Assembly (NCBI GenBank): GCA_025362255.1
Contig: JANYGY010000023.1
Coordinates: 1 to 11,464, forward strand
From: Planctomycetales bacterium
GTDB taxonomy: Bacteria; Planctomycetota; UBA11346
Reading direction: 5' to 3'
DNA: 11,464 bases
In this document: positions 1-9,500 of the stretch, in pieces
How the letters are laid out: each line of letters starts with the position of its first letter
Numbering within the stretch: position 1 is the stretch's first letter
The notes under the pieces: generated by a model
Database searches by the model: none
Told to the model about the DNA's origin: nothing
Seen by the model: the letters and a program-made list of their open reading frames with translations, nothing else
Position numbers and translations under genes: made by a program

Positions 1-3000
1 TGACCGAAAAAGCCGGGGTCAGGCAGGCGATGAGCGCCGGCTCGGCGCTTTCCGTGACCACCGCCCCGGTCGCTTCGTCGACGCAGACCAAGGCCCGCCG
101 CGGGGGCGCGGCGATGAACAACCGGCGCACGACTTCCAAGCGCAAGCCGGCGGCGACCAACGGCGCGTAATTTGGCGTCAAAACATACACCGCGCGCAAG
201 CCCGCCCATGCGTTGAGCGCACCGCGGGGCCGACGCCAAGCGCTGGCGCGGCACCACCGGGCACTGGCCGCATCGTCGACCAGGCTATCTACCAGTTGGT
301 TGCCGATGCCGAGAAATGCGAGTTTGGGCTGAGCCAACGCGACGTCGCGATCGAACACCCCGATCACCGGTTCATCGCCATAGCGGGTACGCAGGCGCCA
401 AGCGCGCGGGGATTCTTCTTCACGACGGGCTTCGCCACCCAGGCCGCGGATCCAGCGCGCCAGGGCCCCCGCCGGTGCATCGGTGGCGACCAGCGCCGTG
501 CTGTCGCGACCAGCTGCGGCAAAGGCCGCGGCGTCGGCGTGGAAGCAGTCGTCCTCTTGCCGATCGCGGGCATCGCGTTCGGCGGCGACCAGCGCCACCG
601 CCTGCGGAATCGCCGCGCGCAGGCCGACGCCCCCGCCGTGCAACGCGGCCTCGACCGCGAGGGTCTCGATCGCATCGGCGACGAACTCCAAGCCCGATGA
701 CGAGGCGGTGAACACGCCGACTGCTTCATCGAGCAAGGTGCTCCACGCAGCATCGACCGCCGCCGGATCCGTCGGGGTCAGCAGCCAACTGGGAATATCG
801 CCGTCGCGACCCAGGCGATCGACCCGGCCGATGCGTTGCTCGACGGCGGCCAGCGACCATGGCAGGTCGTGGTGCGCGATCACCGAGACGAATTGGAAAT
901 TGCGGCCCTCGCCGCCGAGCGGGTCGCAGACCAGCAGCGGACAGCGATCGTCGGCCTGGAAACGCCGCGCAGCTTCTTCGCGCTCGACGGTGTCCTGATG
1001 CGCGCCGAACGTCTCGACCGCGGCGTCACCGAACTCCTGACGCAAAGCTTCGGCCAGCGGATCGACGGCGAGCGAATGCGTCGTGAAAACCAGGACTTTC
1101 TCCTGCGGATGCTCACGCCAGAACTCGTTCAGCCGGGCGATGAGCGCGGTCAGTCGGGCGGTCGGTTTACGTTTCGCCGCGGTCTGCCAGGCAGCCGTCG
1201 CCGTGCGCAACGCGGCGAGGGCGGCGGGCTCGGCCTCGCGATCGCAATGGCAGGCAGCGCTGATCGCAACGTGGCTGGCGATCTCATTTTCGGACAGATC
1301 CGAACGCAGCACCTGGGCGAGGGTCTCGCTTGGCCGGGCGCGCAGCGCGTACTCGGCGAATTCCTCGGGATCAGCCAGCACCGTGGCGCGCATCGCGAGC
1401 AGCCGCTCGAGCACCGACGGATGCGCAGCCAGCGCCAGCTCGACCTGGATCAGCCAGTGGGCGAGTCGCGGCGGGATGTCTGCGGCTTTCTTTTTTCCCG
1501 CGCTGGTTCCGGTTCCGGTTTTGGTTCCAGCACCGGCTCCGATGACCGCAACCCGGTACGCCGCCAACGCTGCACGCGCCGCGATTTCCGCTGGGTCGGG
1601 GGCGAATTCGACGAGCTCGCGGCTGCGCGTCGTCGGCGCGAACGCTTGAATGCCGCTGTCTTTTGCCAGCCGGGCGAGCACTTGCCGACGATTGCGGATC
1701 AGCCGTCGATCGAGCTGGTGATGTTCGCGGATGTGCGCGATCAAGGCGGTGCGCGCTGCGGAATCAGCAGGCTGACGATTCAGTGCCGCTGCCCGGGTGA
1801 CGAGCAGCGAGTCAGTGGGCAACAGCTCACTCCACTTGGTCGCCAGAGCGGCGAGCTCGCCCGTCGGCGCAGCGAGGGTCTGGGCGAGCAGCGCGACCAC
1901 CTGGTCGTGCGCCGCCAATCGACTGCGAAAGGCCGGCAGATCATCGAGTCGCCAGACCTGTGGCTGCAGCAGCGCGAGCAGTGCGAGATAGGCATCCGGA
2001 TGCTGACGCGCCGGAGTCGCCGACAGCAGCAGCACGTGCGGACTCGCCTTGCTGAGCACCGACACCCGCTTGAACAGCACTCCGCCGGGTTGCATGCGGT
2101 GGCACTCGTCGACTACCACGATGTCCCACTTGGAGGTCGCCAAGCGCAGCGCCGCTTTGCCATCCAGCTCTTCGACCGCGCGGCTCGACGCGAGGACGAA
2201 CTGCTCGCCCGCCCACGGATTTCCCTCGTAGGTCTTCAGCCGTTCGCCGTCGAGCATCAGGTACGACTGGCCGCCGAAACGCAGGTACAACTCCAGGAAC
2301 CACTGCGACAGCAACGCCCCCGGGACGATGATCAGCACCCGCAGATCCGGTTTGATCGCGAGCAGCGACTGGATCACCAGCCCGGCTTCGATGGTCTTGC
2401 CGAGACCGACTTCGTCGGCGAGCAGGAAGCGCACCTGGCGGTCATCAAGTGCGCGGCGGGCGACCAGCAGCTGGTGCGGCAACGCGCGCACCCGGGCGGC
2501 GGCGAGGCCGACCACGCCGCCGGTGGTGACCCAGGCGGCATCGCGCCAAGCGAGGAGTTCTTCACGTGCGGCGGTGGTTTGCGGGCCCCACGGCTCGGGC
2601 GCCAGGGCGCTGCCGGCCTTTGCGAAGGCCGGGCGCAGGTCATTGAATTGAACCGTGGTCAACTGCTCGACCGGATCGTGGACGGTGGTCACGCTGATCA
2701 CGGCGTCTTCGCGGACAACCGTCTCGGCCCCGTCCTGCGGCGCGAAGCCGTAGACCATTTGACCGCTGGCGCCATCGCGCTGGACGCGCCGCGCGGTGAT
2801 CGCCCCAGCGACCGCGCTCGGCCCCATCTGGGCGGTGATCCGCGTCCCCGGCATCAGCGCATAGCGCAGCACGCGGGCCTGCTCCTGGGTCATTTCGGCA
2901 CCACTGGCCAGGAAGCGGATGACGCTGTAGCCACCGCGCACCTCGACCAGTCGGGCGAGGCCTTCGGCCTGCAATTCGGGAACGGTAACCAGGGAGCCGA

Positions 3001-3007
3001 TGGACAT
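1..3007 (-). CDS. RapA-like SNF2-family DEAD/DEAH ATPase (3' end cut by window edge)
   Basis: Reading the minus strand from ATG 3007-3005 gives an open frame of 1002 codons with no stop before base 1, so the C-terminus is missing. The N-terminal ~110 residues (starting MSIGSLVTVPE) are beta-rich, like the Tudor-type domains of RapA. The SNF2 motor follows. Motif I is DEVGLGKT with K204, the Walker B box is DECH at 300-303, and motif III is LLLSATP with SATP at 329-332. The second lobe has KVLVFTTHS from 637, GGEGRNFQF, and motif VI QRIGRVDRLGR at 724-734. A late stretch, FLGIGNQLVDSL, recalls the RapA C-terminal domain. E. coli RapA is about 970 residues and recycles RNA polymerase; this protein is at least as long. 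A transcription-recycling role here is inferred from family only. DECH in place of DEAH is a tolerated variant; DISARM DrmD-type helicases are a related alternative, but no DISARM partner is visible. No strong ribosome binding site precedes the ATG. Confidence 0.9.
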   Translation of the reverse strand, partial: MSIGSLVTVPELQAEGLARLVEVRGGYSVIRFLASGAEMTQEQARVLRYALMPGTRITAQMGPSAVAGAITARRVQRDGASGQMVYGFAPQDGAETVVREDAVISVTTVHDPVEQLTTVQFNDLRPAFAKAGSALAPEPWGPQTTAAREELLAWRDAAWVTTGGVVGLAAARVRALPHQLLVARRALDDRQVRFLLADEVGLGKTIEAGLVIQSLLAIKPDLRVLIIVPGALLSQWFLELYLRFGGQSYLMLDGERLKTYEGNPWAGEQFVLASSRAVEELDGKAALRLATSKWDIVVVDECHRMQPGGVLFKRVSVLSKASPHVLLLSATPARQHPDAYLALLALLQPQVWRLDDLPAFRSRLAAHDQVVALLAQTLAAPTGELAALATKWSELLPTDSLLVTRAAALNRQPADSAARTALIAHIREHHQLDRRLIRNRRQVLARLAKDSGIQAFAPTTRSRELVEFAPDPAEIAARAALAAYRVAVIGAGAGTKTGTGTSAGKKKAADIPPRLAHWLIQVELALAAHPSVLERLLAMRATVLADPEEFAEYALRARPSETLAQVLRSDLSENEIASHVAISAACHCDREAEPAALAALRTATAAWQTAAKRKPTARLTALIARLNEFWREHPQEKVLVFTTHSLAVDPLAEALRQEFGDAAVETFGAHQDTVEREEAARRFQADDRCPLLVCDPLGGEGRNFQFVSVIAHHDLPWSLAAVEQRIGRVDRLGRDGDIPSWLLTPTDPAAVDAAWSTLLDEAVGVFTASSSGLEFVADAIETLAVEAALHGGGVGLRAAIPQAVALVAAERDARDRQEDDCFHADAAAFAAAGRDSTALVATDAPAGALARWIRGLGGEARREEESPRAWRLRTRYGDEPVIGVFDRDVALAQPKLAFLGIGNQLVDSLVDDAASARWCRASAWRRPRGALNAWAGLRAVYVLTPNYAPLVAAGLRLEVVRRLFIAAPPRRALVCVDEATGAVVTESAEPALIACLTPAFSV
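1505..1528 (-). repeat. Hexanucleotide repeat encoding a Gly/Thr linker in the RapA-like ATPase
   Basis: Four consecutive hexamers on the plus strand, GGTTCC, GGTTCC, GGTTTT, GGTTCC. Read on the coding minus strand they give GTKTGTGT at residues 494-501, followed by SAGKKK. The tract lies between the two motor lobes and looks like a flexible linker grown by slippage. Gain or loss of whole units would keep the reading frame. Confidence 0.75.
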
Positions 3008-3153
3008 GTGCGGCGGATGTTCGACAGGCGCTGAGCTGGTCCAGCGGCGGGCGTTCCGCCGTCTTTTGCGCGCAGCCCCTTCATCGGACAACTGTTATCG
3101 CCACGGCATTCGCCACCGACCATTATCAGCCAACGCCAACCCGCTTGAGCTGT

Positions 3154-6100
3154 ATGACTTCTCCCGTGCCTATTTCATTTGTCCGTATGGTCACACTCAC
3201 CGGGATCACCGTCGCGATCTGCGCTGCCGAGGACCGCCGCCTGGACGGCGAAGATCTCGCATTGGCAGCCGGCCTTACCGACACCCATTTCACCATTGGG
3301 ATCAATGGCGCGACGCTGACCGCGACAGCTCCCGCGACGCTCGCCGGAACGCTCTCGCTAGAAGCGTTGGGGGCGACCGGTCTGACCGCGAGCGTGGTCG
3401 CCATCAGTCTGCGCGCGGTGACCGAAGACGATTGGCGATCGACCCAGGTCATCGCCGGAACCCGGGTTGATACCCAGATTTTCTTTCCGACGGCCGCCCC
3501 CGGGACCGCCGCCGAGCGCAAGCGCTGGGGCATCGGCGGCAATGATGGCGACTGGGCGAATTTTTCATTCCAGTGGGACGGCTGGTTGCGGGTCTTCACC
3601 AACGGCACCGACCTCGCGACGAACTCCGATGATGGCAGCCGGGTGTGGATCGATCGCAATGGCGATGGCCAGATCAGCAGCGATGAGTGGGGGGACAACG
3701 GCTGGACCACAGGTCACGGCGCAGTCCAGGCCACGGTGCAACACGGCTTGAACGCCGGGATGTATCGGATGCGGGTGCAGTACGAGGAAGGCGACGGCGC
3801 CAATTCGATGCAGCTTTTGTGGAATGATCCCAACGGTGACGGCCAGCATCCGAACCCGGGCAAGACTTGGCAGGTGGTGCCCGTCGAAGGCTTTGTTACG
3901 GCCGCCAAAGTGTCGGTCAGCGGTCCCGTGACCGTGGTTGGACCCGTCCTCGGTGAAGGCACGCTGGCGTTGGGCGAGGGTGCCCGGCTGGGCGTCGTGC
4001 CGCAGCACGCGAACCTCATCATCGACGGTCACGTCAGCCTGGCAGCGGATCTCGATCTGCGCCAGACCACGGTGAATCTCGCGCCGGACGCGACGCTTGA
4101 CCTTGCCGGGCATCGCCTGCGCGCGGGGCGCATCGCCGGCACCGGCACCCTCGATCTGACGGGCGGTGAGCTGGACATCGTGCCCGGCACTTTCGCCGCT
4201 AAGCTGCGCGGCGCGGGCTCGATCACCTGCGTCGGCAGCCTGACCGTGGACCAGCTCGCGCCCGAGGTCCAGATCAAACTCGGCAGCGTGCGCGCCGCCA
4301 ATCGCTGCGTCACCCGCCTGGCCTTGCAGGCCCCGCTGACCACCGTCGTCCTGCTGCGCGAAGAACCCGCTCTTCAAGCAAGCGGCGTGCGTGATCAGGC
4401 CGGTGAGATCGTCGCCCGGATCACCGTGCCCACGGATGCGCCGGCCGGACTCGGCGTCGGTGCGTGGCGGGCTGATCGTAGCGGTCAATGGTACCAGCAG
4501 GTGTGCCCTCTGCGGTTGATAGCCGGGGTTCAAGCCGTGCATCTGAGCCTGGATCCAGCGGCGATGATGGCTGCTGAAGGCCATGGCGGCACGTGGAGCG
4601 CCTCGACCGCGATCGATGCGCAACGGGTCGGCTTGTTCCTGTTTGCCGATGTCCCTTCAACGGTGCTGATCGGCATCGATGCGGAGCTGAAGACGCTTGG
4701 CCCGGACGCCTCGGGGTCACCGAAAGGTTCGCCAAACGCGTTGACCGACTGCGTGCTCGATGGATTCGACGGTGCCCTGGCCCACGCCGCCACTGGCGTG
4801 CGCTGGAGCCTGGCCGTGCGGCCCCTGCCGTACCCCGCTGAGCCGTTCGACCCGGCTCTCTATGCGCTCGATCTCGCCGTGACCGAGCCCGACGGCAGCA
4901 ACGTCACGCTCGCCGGATTCCACGATCAGCCGGTGATCGCCAGTGATCGTGGCGATCTCGAACAATCGACCTCGGCCGGCGCGCCGTGCTTTCGCGTGCG
5001 CTTCCGCCCGCGCCTGCCGGGCGTCCATCACCTGCGCTTGACCGCCACCCGCGCGGGATGCCCGACCACCGTCATCGCTCTGCCCGACCTGGTCGTCAGC
5101 GGGCAACCGTGGGACGGGATCATCAAGGTCGATAAGTCGGATCCGCGTTTCTTCAGCGCGGATGGCGCCTTCATCTGGCCAGCGGGCTGCAATCTGAACT
5201 CGACCTATGACGTGCGCAGCGTCTCGGCGCTGAAGACCAAGTTGACGCCCGACCGCGGCTCGCTGACCCGAGCGGCGTTTCTTGAGCGCTTGGCCGCTGG
5301 CGGGGGCACCGCCTGCGAAGCCTGGCTGAGTCCGTGGAATCTCGGCTTGGAATGGTCGACCGGGTGGCCCGGGTTTCGCGGTCCGGGGCGCTATCACGAT
5401 GGCCACGCCGCGGCGCTCGATCGTTTTCTCGATCGCGCTGAACAGCTCGGCGTGCGCGTCAACCTCAGCATCTTCAACCACGGCATGGCTCGCGCCGGCG
5501 ATGGCGAAGAAGAAGACTGGCGGTTTCATCCGTATAATCGCCGGAATGGCGGCTGGCTCGATTCGCCGGCGCAGCTCTTCACCGACCCAAGGGCATTCGC
5601 ATATCAGCAGCGGTATTTCCGCTATCTGGGTGCGCGTTATGGCGACAGCCCGGCATTGCTCGGCTGGAAATTATGGGCCGAGGTCAACCTCACCCACGCC
5701 CCGACCACTGAGGTCAGCGCCTGGCATGCCCGGGCGTCAGCCGCGCTGCGCGCGCGCGATCCCTATCAGCATCCGATCACCACCCATTGGTGCGGCGATT
5801 GGACGGTTCCGGATCAGTCGATCACGACCCAGCCGGGCATCAGCTATGTCACCATCGATGCCTATCATGGCGACGAGACCGCGATCGCCGAACTGCTGAA
5901 CCAGAGCACCCGCGATCCGCGGCAGCCGACGCGCGGACTCGCGAGCCTCGGCAAACCGATTCTGGTTACTGAATTCGGCGGCAATGCCGGCGGCACCAGC
6001 ATCGAACGGATGCGTGCAGAATTCGCGGTCGGGCCGTGGGCCGGTCTGGTCAGCGGCCATGGCGGTTCGCCGATGCTGTGGTGGTTCGAATGGATCGATC

Positions 6101-6519
6101 AAGAGGATCGCTTCGCTGCCTATGGCGCGATCAATCGCTTCGTCGCCGGTGAGGATCTGCGCGGGACCGACGCCAAATGCATCGCGCCGGCGATCGACCT
6201 CGCTGCGGGCACCGCGTCACAGGCTAGCGACCTGTGGTGCCGGGCATGGTCGCGGCCGGGGCGGATGCTGGGCTACATCGTCGATCGACCGTGGTCGATG
6301 AATGGTGGTCCGGGCCGATTGATCGGCGAAGCCTCGCTGAACCTCGGTGACGAGGTTCGCCCTGGCGAGATGCAGCTGGAATGGTGGGATCCCGCCGCTG
6401 GCGCGATCCTTTCGCAGCAGCAGCTCAATCATCCAGGCGGCGCCTTGGCGCTGCCGGTGCCGGCCTTCCGCCAGCATCTGGCATTCAAGTTGTGGCGTCT
6501 GCCCGCAACACCTCGCTGA
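3154..6519 (+). CDS. Large PA14-domain glycoside hydrolase-like protein (clan GH-A type barrel)
   Basis: The protein has 1121 residues from ATG 3154. A TTG at 3145 would add three residues; neither start has a good ribosome binding site, and the frame is open back to a stop at 2986. Residues ~127-247 look like a PA14 domain (FSFQWDGWLRVFTNG, then DDGSRVWID at 159-167), interrupted by an EF-hand-like loop at 167-178 (D167, N169, D171, S175, E178). Residues ~250-550 are beta-rich and unassigned. Residues ~560-650 resemble the DUF5060 Ig-like module that precedes some glycosidases (GFHDQPV, then RVRFRPRLPGVHHLRL). From ~658 to ~1010 lies a probable (alpha/beta)8 barrel: E843 in WAEVN is the candidate acid/base and E940 in VTEFGG the candidate nucleophile. 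A C-terminal beta domain ends the protein. Substrate cannot be read from sequence. Export is expected, but the N-terminus has only a weak hydrophobic stretch (VTLTGITVAICA) with no clear signal peptide. Confidence 0.82.
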   Translation: MTSPVPISFVRMVTLTGITVAICAAEDRRLDGEDLALAAGLTDTHFTIGINGATLTATAPATLAGTLSLEALGATGLTASVVAISLRAVTEDDWRSTQVIAGTRVDTQIFFPTAAPGTAAERKRWGIGGNDGDWANFSFQWDGWLRVFTNGTDLATNSDDGSRVWIDRNGDGQISSDEWGDNGWTTGHGAVQATVQHGLNAGMYRMRVQYEEGDGANSMQLLWNDPNGDGQHPNPGKTWQVVPVEGFVTAAKVSVSGPVTVVGPVLGEGTLALGEGARLGVVPQHANLIIDGHVSLAADLDLRQTTVNLAPDATLDLAGHRLRAGRIAGTGTLDLTGGELDIVPGTFAAKLRGAGSITCVGSLTVDQLAPEVQIKLGSVRAANRCVTRLALQAPLTTVVLLREEPALQASGVRDQAGEIVARITVPTDAPAGLGVGAWRADRSGQWYQQVCPLRLIAGVQAVHLSLDPAAMMAAEGHGGTWSASTAIDAQRVGLFLFADVPSTVLIGIDAELKTLGPDASGSPKGSPNALTDCVLDGFDGALAHAATGVRWSLAVRPLPYPAEPFDPALYALDLAVTEPDGSNVTLAGFHDQPVIASDRGDLEQSTSAGAPCFRVRFRPRLPGVHHLRLTATRAGCPTTVIALPDLVVSGQPWDGIIKVDKSDPRFFSADGAFIWPAGCNLNSTYDVRSVSALKTKLTPDRGSLTRAAFLERLAAGGGTACEAWLSPWNLGLEWSTGWPGFRGPGRYHDGHAAALDRFLDRAEQLGVRVNLSIFNHGMARAGDGEEEDWRFHPYNRRNGGWLDSPAQLFTDPRAFAYQQRYFRYLGARYGDSPALLGWKLWAEVNLTHAPTTEVSAWHARASAALRARDPYQHPITTHWCGDWTVPDQSITTQPGISYVTIDAYHGDETAIAELLNQSTRDPRQPTRGLASLGKPILVTEFGGNAGGTSIERMRAEFAVGPWAGLVSGHGGSPMLWWFEWIDQEDRFAAYGAINRFVAGEDLRGTDAKCIAPAIDLAAGTASQASDLWCRAWSRPGRMLGYIVDRPWSMNGGPGRLIGEASLNLGDEVRPGEMQLEWWDPAAGAILSQQQLNHPGGALALPVPAFRQHLAFKLWRLPATPR
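3652..3687 (+). other. EF-hand-type calcium loop codons inside the PA14 domain
   Basis: These twelve codons encode DRNGDGQISSDE, which fits the canonical EF-hand loop: D at 1, N at 3, D at 5, G at 6, I at 8, S at 9, E at 12. They sit between the PA14-like DDGSRVWI strand and the DNGW segment. A second, partial D-x-N-G-D-G motif occurs at codons 3826-3843. Calcium binding is inferred from the loop pattern alone. Confidence 0.7.
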
Positions 6520-9500
6520 TCGCCGTGGCCAAATCGGCCATGGTGATCGGCTTGGCGAGAAAGCGGATATCACCAGCGGTAAGCGTTCGCCCGATGTCGC
6601 TTTGGCCCGAACAGAGGATCACCGGCAGGCGAGGAACCAGCGCGCGCGCCGAGGTGATCAGCTCAGGACCGCTCAGGTGGGGCATCGCCGCATCGGTGAT
6701 CAGCAGGTCATAAGCTGACGGCTCGGCGCGGATCAGCGCTAGCGCCTCAAGGCCATCGCGCGCCACGTCGACGCGGTAATTCAAAGTCGTCAGCATCTCG
6801 TGCGCGACCTCGCAGATGCCGACCTCGTCATCGACGAACAGGATCCGCTGCTGCTGACCTTTGAGCAGTCGATTGCTGATCTTGCGGTTCGTGTCGCTGC
6901 CGGTGCCATCGGTCAGCGGCAGGATCACCGAGAATTCGGTGCCGATCCCGACTTCACTGTGCACGGTGATCGCCCCACCGCCATCGCGCACGATGCCGTG
7001 CACCACCGCTAGGCCGAGTCCGGTGCCCTGGCCCTGCACCCGGGTGGTGAAAAACGGCTCGAAGATCCGCGCCTGGACCGCCTGGGTCATGCCCACGCCG
7101 TTGTCGCGGACGATGATCCGCGCCGCCGGGCCACAACGCAGACCGACATGCTGGGCCGAAAAGGCGGGGTCGACATCGATCATCGACAACTCGACATCCA
7201 GCACGCCACCCGACGGCATCGCCAAGCCGGCGTTGGTCACCAGATTCATGATGATCTGGTGCAACTGCGTAGCGTCGCCGAGCACCACCGTGCCTTGGCT
7301 CAGGCGGTTGCGGATCTCGATCGTCGCAGGCAGCGAGGGGCGCAGCAAACTGAGCACTTCCCTGATGATCGGCGCCAGTTCCACCGGCCGGCGGGCTTGC
7401 GGCGTGGTCCGCGCGAAGGTGAACATCTGGCGCACCAGGTCCCGGGCGCGATCGCAGGCGGCGATCACTTTCTCCAGATGGGTCAGCCGTTTGTCTTCAC
7501 TCAGGGCAGGCCGCTTGGCGAGCTCGACATTGCCGAGGATCGCGGCCAGGATGTTGTTGAAATCGTGGGCGATGCCGCCGGCGAGGGTGCCCACCGCTTC
7601 CAATTTCTGAGCCTGGACCAGGCGCTGTTCGATGAGCCGGGTGGCGGTGATGTCACGCATCACCGCCAGTAGATCGACCAGCTGGCCGGTGCCGTCGCGC
7701 ACCGCCGACACGGCGACTTCCAACTCGTAATTCCCGCCATCGGGCCGCTGGCCCGAGATCTGCCCGCGCCACGCTCCGGCGCGTATCGCTGGGTCATTCC
7801 AGCGCAGGCCGATAAGTTCCAGATTCTTGCCGGCCACCGCGGCCGCCGAAAAGCCGGTGATTCTGGTGAAGGCCGGATTGACCACCCCGATGCGGCCCTC
7901 GGGGTCAGCCAGGACCACGCCCTCGGCAGTATGTTCGATACCCGCTGCAAGACGCCGCAAGCGACCGAGCGCGGTCTCGAGATCAGCGGTGCGGGCGGTC
8001 ACCGCGGCTTCAAGCCGATCGCGGTACGCGATCAATTCGGTTTCGGCTTGCGTCCGGTTGCGGATCTCGCCGCGCAACCGTCGATTCCAATACAGGAACA
8101 CGCCGAGCAGGATCATGAACGGCAGCCCCAGCTGCCACAGCAGGTTCAAGTCGGTGTGCCGCTGGTCGCTTAATGAAATCCACCGTCGCGCCATGGTGTC
8201 GCGTTCGTCCGGCGGGATCGCGCGCAGGGCTTTGTCGAGGATCGCCAGCAACTCGGGCTGATTGCGGCGCACCGCCATCGCGTGGTGATGGGCATACGGC
8301 GTTTCGCCGACCACGTGGATCCCCAGGTCACCCTCGCTTTGCAATTCATAGGCAGTGGGCAGCAGCCCGCCGACGAACGCGCGCACCGTCCCCAGGCGTA
8401 CCTGTTCGAGTCCCGCGCGAGTATTGGCGACTTCGACGACGTCGATCCCGCGACCATCGCGACGCAGCATCTCAGCCTCGACGTACCCGGTCACCACCGC
8501 CACCCGATTGCCGGTCAGGGATTCCAGGCCGTGCAGATAGCCGACTTCGCTGCGGGCGAAGATCGCGATCGGAAACGTCGCGTACTGCGCGGTGAAAGCC
8601 CACTCACGGCGACGTTCAGGGGTGTCGGCGGATGAGGTGATCAGGTCGATGCCGCCGCTGTGGGCGTGAGCCTGCGCTTCTTGCCAGGTGTGCACGTCAT
8701 CGATGTCGAAACGAACCCCCAGGAGACGGTTCAGGCGTTCAAGGTAATCGATGGAAATACCCCGCCAATTTCCCGCGGCGTCGCGGGATTCGATCGGAGC
8801 CCAGTCGGGATCGCACGCCACCCGGATCACCGGATGCGCCCTGAGCCACGTGCGTTCCTCGGCGGTCAATCCGAGATCGCGTTCAACCACGACACCGTTT
8901 GCCATCTGCAGCCAGCGATCGCGGATCGCGCGGTGCTCGTCGGTGCTGATCGCGGCGATCGCCTGATCCAGAATCGTCCGCAACGGCGGCAGGTCATTGC
9001 GCACCCCGACGCGCAGCGCTCCGGCTTCGGGCTGAATGTACAGCAACGCCACTCGCAAATGACGGATCAGGGAGGTGTCGATCTGTTCCTGGATCACCGG
9101 CAGGTCATCAAAGAAGGCGTCGGCCCGGCCTTCGACGATCGCGCGCATCCCTTCGCCGGGATTGGCGACCTCGATCAGGACGACATTTGGAATTTGTTTG
9201 CGCAACAACGGAACGCGCACGGTACCGGTAACCACCGCCACCCTACGACCTGAAAATCCACCGAGATTTTCAACCGCGGGAAAATCCTGAGCGGTGACCA
9301 TCGCCATCGGCGTCACGCAATAGGGTTCAGTGAAATCCAATGCCGTCAGCCGATCTTCTTTGCGTGCGGCGGACATGACGCCGTCCACCTCGTGATGCAT
9401 CGCCTTGCTCAAGGCTTCGTTCCACGACCAGCCACGCAGCTCGAGCCGCAGCCCTGCTTTGGCCGCGATCAGACCCAGGTAATCGACGCTGATCCCAGCA

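Noticed and set aside
1..3007. DISARM-type defence helicase (DrmD)
   Set aside because: The DECH box and RapA-like fold are compatible, but no methylase, DrmA, DrmB or DrmC gene is in the window and the flanking gene is a glycosidase.
836..3034. A 732-codon open frame on the plus strand
   Set aside because: It lies antisense to the RapA-like gene, whose minus-strand frame carries all SNF2 motifs in order. The plus-strand protein is Arg/Gln/Gly-rich with no recognisable domain, as expected for a shadow frame in GC-rich DNA.
3065..3098. Sigma-70-like promoter TTGCGC / TGTTAT in the divergent gap
   Set aside because: The spacing between the hexamers is 21 bases, too long, and no better pair was found.
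3200..3240. Lipoprotein signal (TVAIC) at the glycosidase N-terminus
   Set aside because: The residue before Cys is Ile, which does not fit the lipobox, and there is no basic n-region of the usual kind.
3565..4623. A 352-codon minus-strand open frame inside the glycosidase gene
   Set aside because: The plus-strand frame shows PA14 and EF-hand motifs over the same bases. The antisense product is His/Arg/Ala-rich and has no motif.
4717..5529. A 270-codon minus-strand open frame inside the glycosidase gene
   Set aside because: It is the antisense shadow of the DUF5060-like and barrel region, with no domain and no ribosome binding site that I can see.
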